A stretch of DNA of 41,945 nucleotides from positions 1 through 41,945 of the IMG/VR virus record IMGVR_UViG_3300033149_001104. One strand, 5' to 3'. The position numbers and the translations under genes are program-made. Below are positions 1-6,865 of this stretch, one piece after another; the stretch's first letter is position 1; each line of letters opens with the position of its first letter. The notes below the pieces were generated by a model, which was given only the letters and a program-made list of their open reading frames with translations, was not told where the DNA came from and did not search any database. Origin of the DNA: a virus.

Positions 1-114
1 GACCTGATGGCTGGTAGCATTGCTCATCGTCTGGGTATAAAAGAAGAACAATATCCAGCTGATTGGACAAAGTATGGCAGGGCTGCTGGTCCAATCAGGA
101 ACAAGAGAATGTTG
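1..114. repeat. Terminal direct repeat, left copy (circular assembly overlap)
   Basis: These 114 bases are identical to 41832-41945. The repeat lies wholly inside a coding sequence that stays in frame across the join. This is what a circular genome assembled with an overlap looks like, and it argues against a biological terminus. The unit genome is therefore about 41,831 bp. Confidence 0.95.
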
Positions 115-258
115 GTGGAAGGTAAACCTGACAGGGTGTATGCCTTCCACAACAACATAGAGCTAAGCAAAGGAACATCTAATATGGTTAACATAGCAAT
201 CAAAGCTGGAATTCCAGTGGAGATAATAAAAGAAGGAGGTGTCCAATGGCGAAAGTAG
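1..258 (+). CDS. SLOG/DUF2493-like protein, 3' part (starts at 41718)
   Basis: This is the in-frame continuation of the gene that starts at 41718; position 1 is the first base of a codon. It carries the HGCCRGAD-following helix, then a PIRNKRML segment typical of SLOG proteins and a last strand ending PVEIIKEGG. The stop at 256-258 overlaps the start of the next gene, and the SD for that gene (ggaggt) lies inside this one. An internal ATG at 7 is not a real start, because the conserved N-terminal motif lies upstream of it. Confidence 0.8.
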   Translation, partial: DLMAGSIAHRLGIKEEQYPADWTKYGRAAGPIRNKRMLVEGKPDRVYAFHNNIELSKGTSNMVNIAIKAGIPVEIIKEGGVQWRK

Positions 259-449
259 GGAATGAGACGGAACTCATCCTTATCCTAGCTGCGGAACGCA
301 TGGAGGCTGAGCGTTTGGATTGGATTCGTAGGCAGAGTAACCCCAATGCTAACTCCAACAATCCAGCCTGGATGATGGGTTATGAGGCTGCCTTACGAGA
401 GTTCAATGCCATGCTTACCAGCATAGTGGCTGAGCTAGAACAAAGGTAG
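246..449 (+). CDS. Hypothetical 67-residue protein
   Basis: The gene starts with ATG after a GGAGGTG ribosome site and overlaps the SLOG gene by 13 bases, so the two are translationally coupled. The product is acidic and helical, with a Trp-rich centre (RLDWIRRQ, PAWMMGYEAAL) and a C-terminal helix. It has no Cys clusters or membrane segment. I do not recognise a family. Confidence 0.6.
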   Translation: MAKVGNETELILILAAERMEAERLDWIRRQSNPNANSNNPAWMMGYEAALREFNAMLTSIVAELEQR

Positions 450-467
450 AAAAGAAAAGGAGGAATA

Positions 468-593
468 ATGGAGTTTGAGAAAGCAACGGTAGACAACATC
501 TTCCTGGCACTTTGTTGTCTTATAGGCAAGCAAGGTATTGATTGGGACTATTATGAGGAACAAAGACCAGTTATTATAATATGTATAAATTAA
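468..593 (+). CDS. Hypothetical 41-residue peptide
   Basis: A short gene with a strong SD (aaaggagg) 6-7 bases before the ATG. It fills the space between two better supported genes. The product begins MEFEKATVDNIFLALCCL and ends with a hydrophobic PVIIICIN. No family is recognised. Support is the ribosome site, the tight fit and the shared orientation. Confidence 0.5.
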   Translation: MEFEKATVDNIFLALCCLIGKQGIDWDYYEEQRPVIIICIN

Positions 594-608
594 AGAAGGA
601 GGTTTGAT

Positions 609-989
609 ATGGCATATGAAGATGTAAAGGTTAAGCTGCATGGTAGAACAATGAAGAAGATAGCCAACAACACGTATCTGGAATATGACTCTAGCGAGGA
701 CTGTATTGACATGCACCTGCATGGTTACTACATAGCCATGTTCAATAAAGACTATGTTGAGCTATCATCATGTGGGTGGGATACCAGCACTACCAAAAGA
801 AGACTCAACATGGCATTAGACATTGCCCATATTCCACTAAGTGTATACCAACATGATTATATATGGTATATCGGTAACACAAACCCAAAATTAGATAAAC
901 CATTCTTTGATGGTATCAGACTAACCTATGATGGGAATATAATCAATCGCTTTATCGGTGAAAGAATCTACCAAGACTATGACTATTGA
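609..989 (+). CDS. Hypothetical 126-residue early protein
   Basis: The gene is preceded by aagaaggagg. The product is rich in Tyr, Asp and His and looks like a compact beta-rich domain: alternating hydrophobic strands, a CGWDTSTTKRRLN turn-helix in the middle, and a YDYIWYIG-type aromatic strand. The C-terminus (YQDYDY) overlaps the next gene. No family is recognised. Its position in a run of small overlapping genes suggests an early takeover function, which is inference. Confidence 0.6.
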   Translation: MAYEDVKVKLHGRTMKKIANNTYLEYDSSEDCIDMHLHGYYIAMFNKDYVELSSCGWDTSTTKRRLNMALDIAHIPLSVYQHDYIWYIGNTNPKLDKPFFDGIRLTYDGNIINRFIGERIYQDYDY

Positions 990-1176
990 CACTGAGCTAT
1001 ATACTGACCCAGAGCTTATAGGTATTCAGCCAATGGGAGGCTTCTACCATTGGTGCCCCATATGTGATGGTGGATTGTTTTACTCATCTAAACACCAGGC
1101 ATTTGTGTGCACAGTATGTGGTACAATCTTCCCGATGGATGATATATTCCTATACGACCAGGAGGTGATATGGTAG
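979..1176 (+). CDS. Small zinc-ribbon protein
   Basis: Two CxxC knuckles (CPIC and CTVC) about 18 residues apart form a rubredoxin-like zinc ribbon in a 65-residue product. The start is uncertain: ATG 979 overlaps the preceding gene by 11 bases, and a GTG at 958 in the same frame would add seven residues; neither has a strong SD. The stop overlaps the next ATG. The likely role is nucleic-acid or protein binding. It is one of about nine small Cys-rich proteins in this genome. Confidence 0.6.
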   Translation: MTIDTELYTDPELIGIQPMGGFYHWCPICDGGLFYSSKHQAFVCTVCGTIFPMDDIFLYDQEVIW

Positions 1177-1307
1177 ACATTAGATTGCTTGCAGTTGGTT
1201 TTGGAATAGGTTTCCTTCTCGCAGGGTTACTAACATACCTTGCTATCTGGCACACATGGGAAAGGAAAGGAGGTAATAATGCCAAAAAGAAATCCAAGAA
1301 GGCATAG
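1170..1307 (+). CDS. Single-pass membrane peptide, 45 residues
   Basis: The ATG follows ggaggtgat and overlaps the previous stop. Residues 5-25 are a continuous hydrophobic helix (LLAVGFGIGFLLAGLLTYLA), followed by a Trp-containing boundary and a Lys-rich tail (KKKSKKA) that should stay in the cytoplasm. Its last 29 bases overlap the start of the next gene in another frame. It could be an early membrane protein such as a superinfection-exclusion factor. The membrane topology is seen in the sequence; the function is not. Confidence 0.55.
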   Translation: MVDIRLLAVGFGIGFLLAGLLTYLAIWHTWERKGGNNAKKKSKKA

Positions 1308-1461
1308 GTTTACACCAGAAGAATGTAAAAAAGGTGGTGAAGCTGGCTTCCGTGCTGCTGTGGCCAGTGTCCAGGAACGGTATAACCTTGAATTCAACGA
1401 CGCCGTACAGTGGTTAAAGCGGAGAATTGGCTGGATGACACCAGGAAAGGAGGGTAAATGA
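1279..1461 (+). CDS. Small basic KGG-motif protein
   Basis: The start was set at the ATG that follows aaaggaggt. The 60-residue product is strongly basic (PKRNPRRHRF) and contains a KKGGEAG turn like the KGG motif of stress-induced bacterial proteins. An amphipathic helix and a RRIGW segment follow. Its stop region overlaps the next start (ATGA). It may bind DNA or RNA, judging by charge only. Confidence 0.55.
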   Translation: MPKRNPRRHRFTPEECKKGGEAGFRAAVASVQERYNLEFNDAVQWLKRRIGWMTPGKEGK

Positions 1462-1658
1462 AGGCAATAAAGAGTAATATGGAAGACCAAATCTTAACCA
1501 ATGACAGAAGAATACTACATTGTCCAAGCTGTGGAGCCGAATACTCAGGTAATGCTGGAGATTATTGGAATGTGCCAGATGATTATGTATTCCACTGCTT
1601 AGAATGTGGAGTAGAAATGGAATTGGTTGAGAAGATAGTAACTATAACCTATAAGTAA
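1458..1658 (+). CDS. Small zinc-ribbon protein
   Basis: The product is 66 residues and is coupled to the preceding gene by a 4-base ATGA overlap, with gaaaggagg as SD. It carries CPSC and CLEC knuckles separated by about 22 residues, enough for one structural zinc. The fold is the common zinc-beta-ribbon. Partner and role are unknown. Confidence 0.65.
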   Translation: MKAIKSNMEDQILTNDRRILHCPSCGAEYSGNAGDYWNVPDDYVFHCLECGVEMELVEKIVTITYK

Positions 1659-1686
1659 AGAAGATTGCGAAAGGAGAAATAATTAA

Positions 1687-1974
1687 ATGGAAGAAACTAG
1701 ATACCTCAGAGTATCCAATGAGGAACTCAATGACAAATGCCAGGAGATGGCTAGCCTGTTGGATGAGAACAAAGGGCTTTGGGATAAGATATTCAGTGAA
1801 CCAATGACCGAAGGCATACTATCACTATCCATAGAACATTGCCTTATTGGCTTATACAAAGAATCACCAACGGCAGCATTATCCACCATGGCAACTGCTT
1901 GTTTTACCTTCGGCTTCAAGTATTGTCTTGACCTAATCCAAATAAGGGATACAACTGCTGGAACGCATGGATAA
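1687..1974 (+). CDS. Hypothetical 95-residue helical protein
   Basis: The SD is aaaggaga. The product is mostly alpha-helical and acidic at the N-terminus (EELNDKCQEMASLLDENKGLW). The C-terminal half is more hydrophobic (ALSTMATACFTFGFKYCLDL) but too polar for a clear membrane span. It ends overlapping the start of a membrane peptide. No family is recognised. Confidence 0.6.
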   Translation: MEETRYLRVSNEELNDKCQEMASLLDENKGLWDKIFSEPMTEGILSLSIEHCLIGLYKESPTAALSTMATACFTFGFKYCLDLIQIRDTTAGTHG

Positions 1975-2089
1975 TATAATAAACTACATTATCTATGCTA
2001 CTGGGACATTAGCAATCTACCTAGCAATCCTGTTCATTGTTATTGGTGGACTTATACTACTTATCAAATGGATTAGGAGGCATAAATGA
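1967..2089 (+). CDS. Single-pass membrane peptide, 40 residues
   Basis: A short gene between two overlapping neighbours. Residues 8-33 are one long hydrophobic helix ending in KWIRRHK, so the positively charged tail should be cytoplasmic. The stop overlaps the next ATG (ATGA). Like the membrane peptide at 1170, it could act at the cell envelope early in infection, which is inference. Confidence 0.55.
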   Translation: MDNIINYIIYATGTLAIYLAILFIVIGGLILLIKWIRRHK

Positions 2090-2505
2090 AATCCCTTAAA
2101 CAAAGAGTCCTGGAAGAACGTGGTCTTATAGAGCACAAGGAGAAAGGTAAGCATAAGCGTCTGGCTGTTATACCCCCATCTCCACATGATGGACTTAAAA
2201 CCCCTCATATGAAATACCTTGAACTAAAACATAGAAAACCAATTGAGCGGTTATTAATGGAAGGAAGCCTTAGTGTTGTAGCCAAGAACCTTGGTATAGA
2301 TACAAGCACAGCCAGTAGATGGATTAGCAAACTTAAACTCCGTTATACTGAGGATAACTTACCACAATGTGAAGGTTGTTCTAAATACCGTAGAAGCTGT
2401 GAGCTTGGTATATGCTGTATCCTATCAGATATGGAGCTTTGGGATTTAGTATTACTTAAGCAAAAGGAATTGTTAATGGAGCAAAAGGAGGGAAATGAAA
2501 CATAG
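2086..2505 (+). CDS. HTH DNA-binding protein with C-terminal Cys cluster
   Basis: A 139-residue protein with a basic N-terminal half. At roughly residues 55-84 is a helix-turn-helix (LSVVAKNLGIDTSTASRWIS) of the kind found in small phage and transposon regulators. It is followed by a Cys-rich knuckle (CEGC ... SCELGICC) that could hold a metal. It is the only clear HTH regulator in the early block and is a candidate to control early or late promoters. The next gene starts within its last 11 bases. Confidence 0.65.
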   Translation: MKSLKQRVLEERGLIEHKEKGKHKRLAVIPPSPHDGLKTPHMKYLELKHRKPIERLLMEGSLSVVAKNLGIDTSTASRWISKLKLRYTEDNLPQCEGCSKYRRSCELGICCILSDMELWDLVLLKQKELLMEQKEGNET

Positions 2506-3154
2506 GAAGCACATCAATCCAGATGGTAGCGTTGTAATAGTGCCAAAATCTGCCAGGATAGCAGAATCTACATGGATAGGGGAGCACACCAGAATAGGAG
2601 AGGGTGTTGAGATAGGAGAGTTTGTAGATATTGGGAAGTTCACCAAAATAGGGAAATCCGCTAGGATAGGAGATTCTACCAACATAGGGAATTTCACCAC
2701 GATAGGTAAATCCGTCTGGTTAGGAGAATCCACCTGGATAGGAGACTCCGCTGAGATAGGGGATTTTACCCAAATAGAGAGGACTGTCAAAATAGGGAAA
2801 TCAGCCAAAATAGGGAAATCCGTCATAATAGGAAAGTCTGCCTGGATAGGAGGGTCTACTAAGATAGAGGAATATGTTAGAATAGGGGAGTCTGCCAGGA
2901 TACTTCCCAATATCCGAGTTTCAAAAGGCCTGGATGGGGCAACATTCCAGTGTGGCTCATTCGTGGCAACAGTCAATGGCAACAAAATAGCCATTGGTTG
3001 TAAGATAAAAACTATCAAGCAATGGCAAAAAGTTACCCCCGAACTCGCTAAGTGGCTTGGACTACCAAGGCATCTTTACCCTCAATATCTTTACCCTCAA
3101 TACAAGGCGTTTGTGGATATGGTAGCTAAGTATCAAGAAGAAAACAAGAAATAG
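2495..3154 (+). CDS. Hexapeptide-repeat (left-handed beta-helix) protein
   Basis: A 219-residue protein. Residues 20-139 are 20 uninterrupted hexads of the type [S/T/A/V]-x-I-G-x-[S/F], for example TWIGEH, TRIGEG, VEIGEF, AKIGKS. This is the classic signature of a left-handed parallel beta-helix: three hexads make one coil, so about 6-7 coils. After it come a short beta segment (NGNKIAIGCKIKTIKQW) and a helical tail with a small duplication (LYPQYLYPQY). Hexapeptide proteins include acyltransferases, gamma carbonic anhydrases and antifreeze or adhesin folds, but no catalytic His is evident in the array. An early-gene position is odd for a structural fibre. Confidence 0.8.
   Translation: MKHRKHINPDGSVVIVPKSARIAESTWIGEHTRIGEGVEIGEFVDIGKFTKIGKSARIGDSTNIGNFTTIGKSVWLGESTWIGDSAEIGDFTQIERTVKIGKSAKIGKSVIIGKSAWIGGSTKIEEYVRIGESARILPNIRVSKGLDGATFQCGSFVATVNGNKIAIGCKIKTIKQWQKVTPELAKWLGLPRHLYPQYLYPQYKAFVDMVAKYQEENKK
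2552..2911 (+). repeat. Twenty degenerate 18-bp tandem units
   Basis: These are the DNA-level units of the hexapeptide array, each 18 bp around a core like ATAGGnnA. Frequent near-identical neighbours (gataggagaatc, aatagggaaatc types) would allow copy-number change by slippage while keeping the reading frame. Confidence 0.75.
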
Positions 3155-3176
3155 GAATTATTGAAAGGAGATGGAC

Positions 3177-3443
3177 ATGAACATACTGATTAACCCACCA
3201 GAGATAGGTGGTAGAATGGTGGCAAAAGCATTTATCTTGAATTTAATAAACCACCATGGTGAGCTTACCACCAACTTCATTTGTCATTCTGTGTTCCACT
3301 TTCCTATATACGGAGAGCTTGACAGTCAGGTTCCTTGGCTACTAACCAATCAGCTTCTCACTGAGATGGAGAGGATGATATGGATTCGTATGACACCAAG
3401 GCTGACTTGGGAAATAAATACGGAATTGTTTATGGAGGATTGA
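3177..3443 (+). CDS. Hypothetical 88-residue protein
   Basis: The ATG at 3177 was chosen because the SD (aaaggag) ends directly against an earlier ATG at 3171, leaving it no spacing. The product reads NILINPPEIGGRMVAKAFILNLINHHGEL, followed by an aromatic helix and ELFMED. The fold looks like a small winged or helical domain, but no family is recognised. The stop overlaps the next gene as TGATG. Confidence 0.55.
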   Translation: MNILINPPEIGGRMVAKAFILNLINHHGELTTNFICHSVFHFPIYGELDSQVPWLLTNQLLTEMERMIWIRMTPRLTWEINTELFMED

Positions 3444-3628
3444 TGATATTAGTCAAACTACCACCAAATAATTATGGTTTTATACTGATTCTTGTTAATA
3501 ATGAGTTTGTTGGAGCATTGTGGGGAAAGCCTACAGTAGAAATATACCAAGGCAACCCTAAACAGTGGTTAATAAGGGAGGAACATGATGCCATAATAGC
3601 AGACCAAATTATGAAGGATTGCGATTAA
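3443..3628 (+). CDS. Hypothetical 61-residue protein
   Basis: The start was set at the ATG in the TGATG overlap because gga-gga sits 4-9 bases upstream; the frame is also open further upstream. The product has hydrophobic strands (NNYGFILILVNNEFVGALWG) followed by a polar helix. It could be a small beta-alpha domain. No family is recognised. Confidence 0.5.
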   Translation: MILVKLPPNNYGFILILVNNEFVGALWGKPTVEIYQGNPKQWLIREEHDAIIADQIMKDCD

Positions 3629-3646
3629 GGAAGGAGTAAAAGGAGA

Positions 3647-4396
3647 ATGAGGGCAATGACCACAAGCCAGCTATTATCATGGAATCCTCCATTCCAACCC
3701 TATATTATAAGTGATGGTATACTATTACCACAAACTAAGATGATATTATTCGGCAAATTTGAAACATGGAAGTCTATGTTAGCAATCCATACAGCGTTTA
3801 CCCTAGCAAATGGACAACCATGGTTCAACTTTAAAACAGCCAAGTGTTCCAGCTACACATTACAATTGGAAATTCCGAAACAGGAGCATCGCAAGCGTGT
3901 GGCTAAATACATAAAAGGCAATGAGGTAAGCCTGGATGAAACACCCGTATATTTCCTCACTGAGACATATTTCAAATTGGATAGGCCAGCATACCAACAA
4001 CTTATGGAACAGGAGCTAGCTGAATCTAAAGTCTCAGTCCTTATAGTAGACCCAATATACCAGGTAGTTTCAGGTAGACTAACCGATGAGTATGATGCTA
4101 GGAAATTCACTGACAGGATGGATACCATTATTGACAAATATAAAATAGCTGTTATTATGGTACACCATGAACGCAAATCCCAAATCTTTGAGGGTGAGGC
4201 TTACTCCTCATCAGAGGACATCTTTGGTTCATCAATCTTCATTGATTGGTGTGATACAGCTATCAGAACAACAAAACTAGCGGATTCCAAAATAGAACTA
4301 TCCTTTGATAAAGTCCGCCATGCCGAGCGGTTACTAAAACCAATAGTAGTTGATATTAACAGGGAAGACTTAACATTCCACCTAACTAAATTATAA
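3647..4396 (+). CDS. RecA-fold ATPase, RepA/AAA_25-like
   Basis: A 249-residue protein. The P-loop is at residues 36-43 (GKFETWKS), with Lys42-Ser43 intact but Trp in place of the usual Gly before Lys. A Walker B strand (VLIVDP, Asp135) follows, then a sensor strand IAVIMVHHERKS near residues 167-178. This order fits the RepA-like/AAA_25 branch of the RecA fold, used by plasmid RepA helicases and many phage ATPases. No separate replicative helicase was recognised elsewhere, so this may be the DNA helicase. Two SDs precede it, and ATG 3656 is an alternative start. Confidence 0.7.
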   Translation: MRAMTTSQLLSWNPPFQPYIISDGILLPQTKMILFGKFETWKSMLAIHTAFTLANGQPWFNFKTAKCSSYTLQLEIPKQEHRKRVAKYIKGNEVSLDETPVYFLTETYFKLDRPAYQQLMEQELAESKVSVLIVDPIYQVVSGRLTDEYDARKFTDRMDTIIDKYKIAVIMVHHERKSQIFEGEAYSSSEDIFGSSIFIDWCDTAIRTTKLADSKIELSFDKVRHAERLLKPIVVDINREDLTFHLTKL

Positions 4397-4414
4397 ATAC
4401 ATTAAGGAGGTAAA

Positions 4415-4642
4415 ATGACTAAAGATGATTTTATCAAAAAGTATGGTGATAGGAAAGTGAAGTTTTCGGATTATTACAAATACGTCTTCACATTTGAAGG
4501 TAGCGGAGGACTGGTTATATATTGTGGTGGTTTCCACGATGAAATTTACAGGTTTGATGTTGAACCCAATAAGCCATATACCGTAAGGGAGCTTTCCCCA
4601 TTCTATGGTAAATGTGGCGACGATGAATTTCCCACTTTATAA
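4415..4642 (+). CDS. Hypothetical 75-residue acidic protein
   Basis: The SD taaggagg lies 5 bases before the ATG. The product is rich in Tyr, Phe, Gly and Asp. Its beta-like strands (YVFTFEGSGGLVIYCGG) and short length suggest a single beta-barrel domain. It is the last gene before the AT-rich promoter region. No family is recognised. Confidence 0.55.
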   Translation: MTKDDFIKKYGDRKVKFSDYYKYVFTFEGSGGLVIYCGGFHDEIYRFDVEPNKPYTVRELSPFYGKCGDDEFPTL

Positions 4643-4650
4643 GTAAGGAC

Positions 4651-4703
4651 ATGTATATACTATATTATACACTATATAATGTATAGATATACAATAAAGT
4701 ATA
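4651..4703. other. AT-rich segment with imperfect inverted repeat
   Basis: Almost pure A/T, with ctata-ttata ... tataa-tg-tatag arms able to form a weak hairpin or cruciform. It lies just upstream of the operator/promoter at 4705-4762. It could be an easily melted element such as a replication start or a terminator of the first operon. The sequence does not decide between these. Confidence 0.3.
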
Positions 4704-4704
4704 T

Positions 4705-4762
4705 AGAACGCTTGTTTCGCCCATTCGTTCTATTGACAGAGCTATGAGCTAGGTGATATAAT
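4705..4762 (+). promoter_or_regulatory. Early promoter P1 with GAAC-type operator half-sites
   Basis: TTGACA at 4733-4738 and TATAAT at 4757-4762 are separated by 18 bp and both match the sigma-70 consensus exactly. Immediately upstream are AGAACG (4705-4710) and CGTTCT (4726-4731), inverted and 15 bp apart; the first also starts an imperfect AGAAC-GCTT-GTTTC box. The 12 bases GTTCTATTGACA are shared with the promoters at 41260 and 41171. The predicted transcription start coincides with the GTG start of the next gene. Confidence 0.85.
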
Positions 4763-4768
4763 TAAATT

Positions 4769-4984
4769 GTGAATAAATTAAATTGGCATGTGGTTATTTC
4801 GTTACCATCAGAAGCTAAGATTGCCATACAATACTTAGCATTGTCAAATGGAGTAACCATAAAGGATGTTATATCCAAATTCATTGCCGATGGACTAATG
4901 CAAAGGATTGGAGGTGATAGTGAACTAGAAAAGGAAATAAATAGATTGGTTGAATTCAAAACAGTAATAAAAAAGGAGGATTAA
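4769..4984 (+). CDS. Ribbon-helix-helix-type protein (leaderless)
   Basis: A 71-residue product with a short N-terminal strand (WHVVISL) followed by two helices (PSEAKIAIQYLALSNGV and TIKDVISKFIADGL). This is the layout of Arc/CopG ribbon-helix-helix DNA-binding proteins. The GTG start lies 6 bases after the TATAAT box with no SD, so the mRNA is probably leaderless. As first gene of the second early operon it may autoregulate the operator in front of it. The RHH call rests on pattern and length only. Confidence 0.55.
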   Translation: MNKLNWHVVISLPSEAKIAIQYLALSNGVTIKDVISKFIADGLMQRIGGDSELEKEINRLVEFKTVIKKED

Positions 4985-5644
4985 ATGTCGGAACAAGCAC
5001 CAAGTTTTAGAGGATTGGAGGAAGGCTACCAAGCACTGCCTGTAAAGCACTTTAAAGGTAAGCTGGACAGCTTTAATACAGAGTTAAGGACCAATGTAAC
5101 TCCAGCTAAGGAATACATAAACATACTCTTCTCAGACCTAACCATCATAGAAACAAGGGAGCCATATAACTTCCCGATACTTCAAATCTCATTTCCACAT
5201 AGCTCAAGGAAATCATCCTACTGGGGAGTTTTTGCTAGTTCTGGTTTGAAGTTTATTGGGGAAGACGAGGACTTCCCCAATTTACAAGGTAGATATATGG
5301 AGCTACAATTAACCCCTGGCCATATGATGTGGGATTCTAGCAAGGGAGAGGAAACACCAAGAGATTGTTGGGAGATTATCAATGTGTTTGGTGAGGGAGG
5401 GGTAGACACACCAGCAGCAAGTAAGTCTAAATCAGCACCACTAGATGAGGCATTAAGATTGCTGGATGGTAAATCTGAGGCAGACTTCAACCAAGCAGTA
5501 TTCCAGAATGAGATTGTCAAAGCGGGTGGATTGATACCATCAATACTTGACAACACCGAAACAGGGTTTCTCCAAACTCTGTTATCCACTGGCAGAGCTA
5601 GTAAGGATGAGAATGGCATATTCCATGTCAATAAGGAGGAATAA
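4985..5644 (+). CDS. Hypothetical 219-residue protein, candidate ssDNA-binding/recombination accessory
   Basis: The SD is aaaaggagg. Residues 1-135 look like a beta-rich domain (INILFSDLTIIET, PILQISFPH, SYWGVFASSGLKF, GRYMELQLTPG) that could be an OB fold. A Ser/Ala/Lys linker at about 140-150 leads to a C-terminal helical domain with LDEALRLLDGKSEADF. It lies directly before a RecB-like nuclease and a Sak4-like ATPase, where many phages keep a single-strand-binding protein. That role is inference from position and predicted fold. No acidic SSB tail beyond a final NKEE is present. Confidence 0.5.
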   Translation: MSEQAPSFRGLEEGYQALPVKHFKGKLDSFNTELRTNVTPAKEYINILFSDLTIIETREPYNFPILQISFPHSSRKSSYWGVFASSGLKFIGEDEDFPNLQGRYMELQLTPGHMMWDSSKGEETPRDCWEIINVFGEGGVDTPAASKSKSAPLDEALRLLDGKSEADFNQAVFQNEIVKAGGLIPSILDNTETGFLQTLLSTGRASKDENGIFHVNKEE

Positions 5645-5835
5645 TGGGTGCACCAGTGAAACCAGATAAACTACTGGACTTGAGGAAATTCTGCGTGCAG
5701 ATAGCTACAGGGATAGTGGTTAAAGCAATCATGCATCCAACTGCTAATGATGTGGTTAATGCAGCAAAGAAGTTGGAAGAGTACATTACACCAGAAACAG
5801 TGGAAGTGGAAGTAACCCCAGATGTGGAGCAGTAA
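5644..5835 (+). CDS. Hypothetical 63-residue protein
   Basis: Coupled by one-base overlaps on both sides (TAATG), with aaggagg as SD. It has one long helix (DLRKFCVQIATGIVVKAI), a second helix (NDVVNAAKKLEEYI) and an acidic C-terminal tail rich in Val, Glu and Pro. It could be a small partner of the adjacent recombination proteins. No family is recognised. Confidence 0.55.
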   Translation: MGAPVKPDKLLDLRKFCVQIATGIVVKAIMHPTANDVVNAAKKLEEYITPETVEVEVTPDVEQ

Positions 5836-6017
5836 TGAAGTTCAAAGTTGGTGATAAAGTAAAAGTTAGGGATGACTCCAGAGCATGGCCAGAATATACA
5901 GGCAAAGAGGCTGTGGTAACAAAAGTACTAAAAGGGTTTCCATATCCTTACTCCGTTCACATAGAAGGACCCCGCTATCCCGTATGGTTACATGCTAACG
6001 AGTTGGAAAGGATTTAG
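5835..6017 (+). CDS. Small SH3/KOW-like beta-barrel protein
   Basis: 60 residues. The start (MKFKVGDKVKVRDD) and the middle (GKEAVVTKVLKG) match the strand-turn-strand of KOW/SH3-like barrels such as those that begin GDxVxV. A final WLHANELERI completes the barrel. Such domains bind nucleic acid or protein surfaces. It lies in the recombination operon directly before the nuclease. Confidence 0.6.
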   Translation: MKFKVGDKVKVRDDSRAWPEYTGKEAVVTKVLKGFPYPYSVHIEGPRYPVWLHANELERI

Positions 6018-6019
6018 TC

Positions 6020-6865
6020 ATGCCATTAAAGTGGTTTCTGTGTGAAAGGTTCGGTAAGCCTGTCCCATTGGATGAGTGCTTTAAGTGCCATCAATGCATG
6101 ACTGAGCCAACACTTAGAGCACTATCATCTGATAGGGAGTGGACTGGCAATCCATCCACAACACAACTGCTTAATGGTACTATGATGGAATTCCTTAAAA
6201 TTACCAGGGACTATGGTGTTAACCCACAATCAAGAGCCTTTAGTCTCCATGGGATAAAGGTGCATGGAGATTTACAAAGGTATGCCAATGAGCTTGGGCT
6301 ACCCGCTGAAATTGCTTTAGGTCCAGATGGTCATGATGTATTTGATTTATTGGAGTTTGATGCACACTCCGATAGCTGGACATTAACAGACTATAAGACC
6401 TGGGGCAGTTATAGGGTAGCCCGTGCTCTGGGCATAGTAAAGAATGGTAAGGGTAAAGATGCTACATTCACCATTGACCCAAGCCAGGCAGACCTTAAGA
6501 ATGAAGAACTACAACTTAACCATTATAGAATACAGCTTGAGGCACTTGGTGTCCACATTGGTGACATGCGAGTGCAGGTTATGGTTAGGGATGGTGGGCT
6601 GCAGGTGGCTAATAGTAGAGGCATTGACTTTAATATCAGACTAATACCAATCAAAAGGTTGGACGACGGTTTAGTATTACTGTACTTCAATTCCAAGAAG
6701 AAGAAACTACTCAATGCTTTGAAGGACTATGAAGCCAATCCAGATTTCTATCCAAATGTATGCAGTCCAGAGGAATCATGGGATAATAGAAGGTGTCGAG
6801 GTTATTGTGATGTTGCTGAGTTTTGTCCTAAAGGAATTGTGGAAAGAGGAGATATGAGCCAATGA
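6020..6865 (+). CDS. PD-(D/E)XK exonuclease, Cas4/RecB-like
   Basis: A 281-residue protein. The core is Asp109 (FDLLEF), then LTDYKTW with Asp124 and Lys126, then a QLNHYRIQL helix (Gln165, His168, Tyr169). This is the order D ... DxK ... QxxxY of the RecB/Cas4 nuclease branch. Cysteines at 8, 20, 23 and 26 and at 248, 259, 263 and 269 could hold an iron-sulfur cluster, as in Cas4/AddB, or zinc. Together with the following Sak4-like ATPase it forms a likely recombination or end-resection pair. The start was set by aaagga before ATG. Confidence 0.75.
   Translation: MPLKWFLCERFGKPVPLDECFKCHQCMTEPTLRALSSDREWTGNPSTTQLLNGTMMEFLKITRDYGVNPQSRAFSLHGIKVHGDLQRYANELGLPAEIALGPDGHDVFDLLEFDAHSDSWTLTDYKTWGSYRVARALGIVKNGKGKDATFTIDPSQADLKNEELQLNHYRIQLEALGVHIGDMRVQVMVRDGGLQVANSRGIDFNIRLIPIKRLDDGLVLLYFNSKKKKLLNALKDYEANPDFYPNVCSPEESWDNRRCRGYCDVAEFCPKGIVERGDMSQ

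Noticed and set aside
2552-2911. CRISPR-like array
   Set aside because: The 18-bp units are contiguous coding repeats without spacers.
2473-3018. A 181-codon minus-strand frame opposite the hexapeptide gene
   Set aside because: It is a Pro/Ile/Ser-rich mirror of the 18-bp repeats with no independent support.
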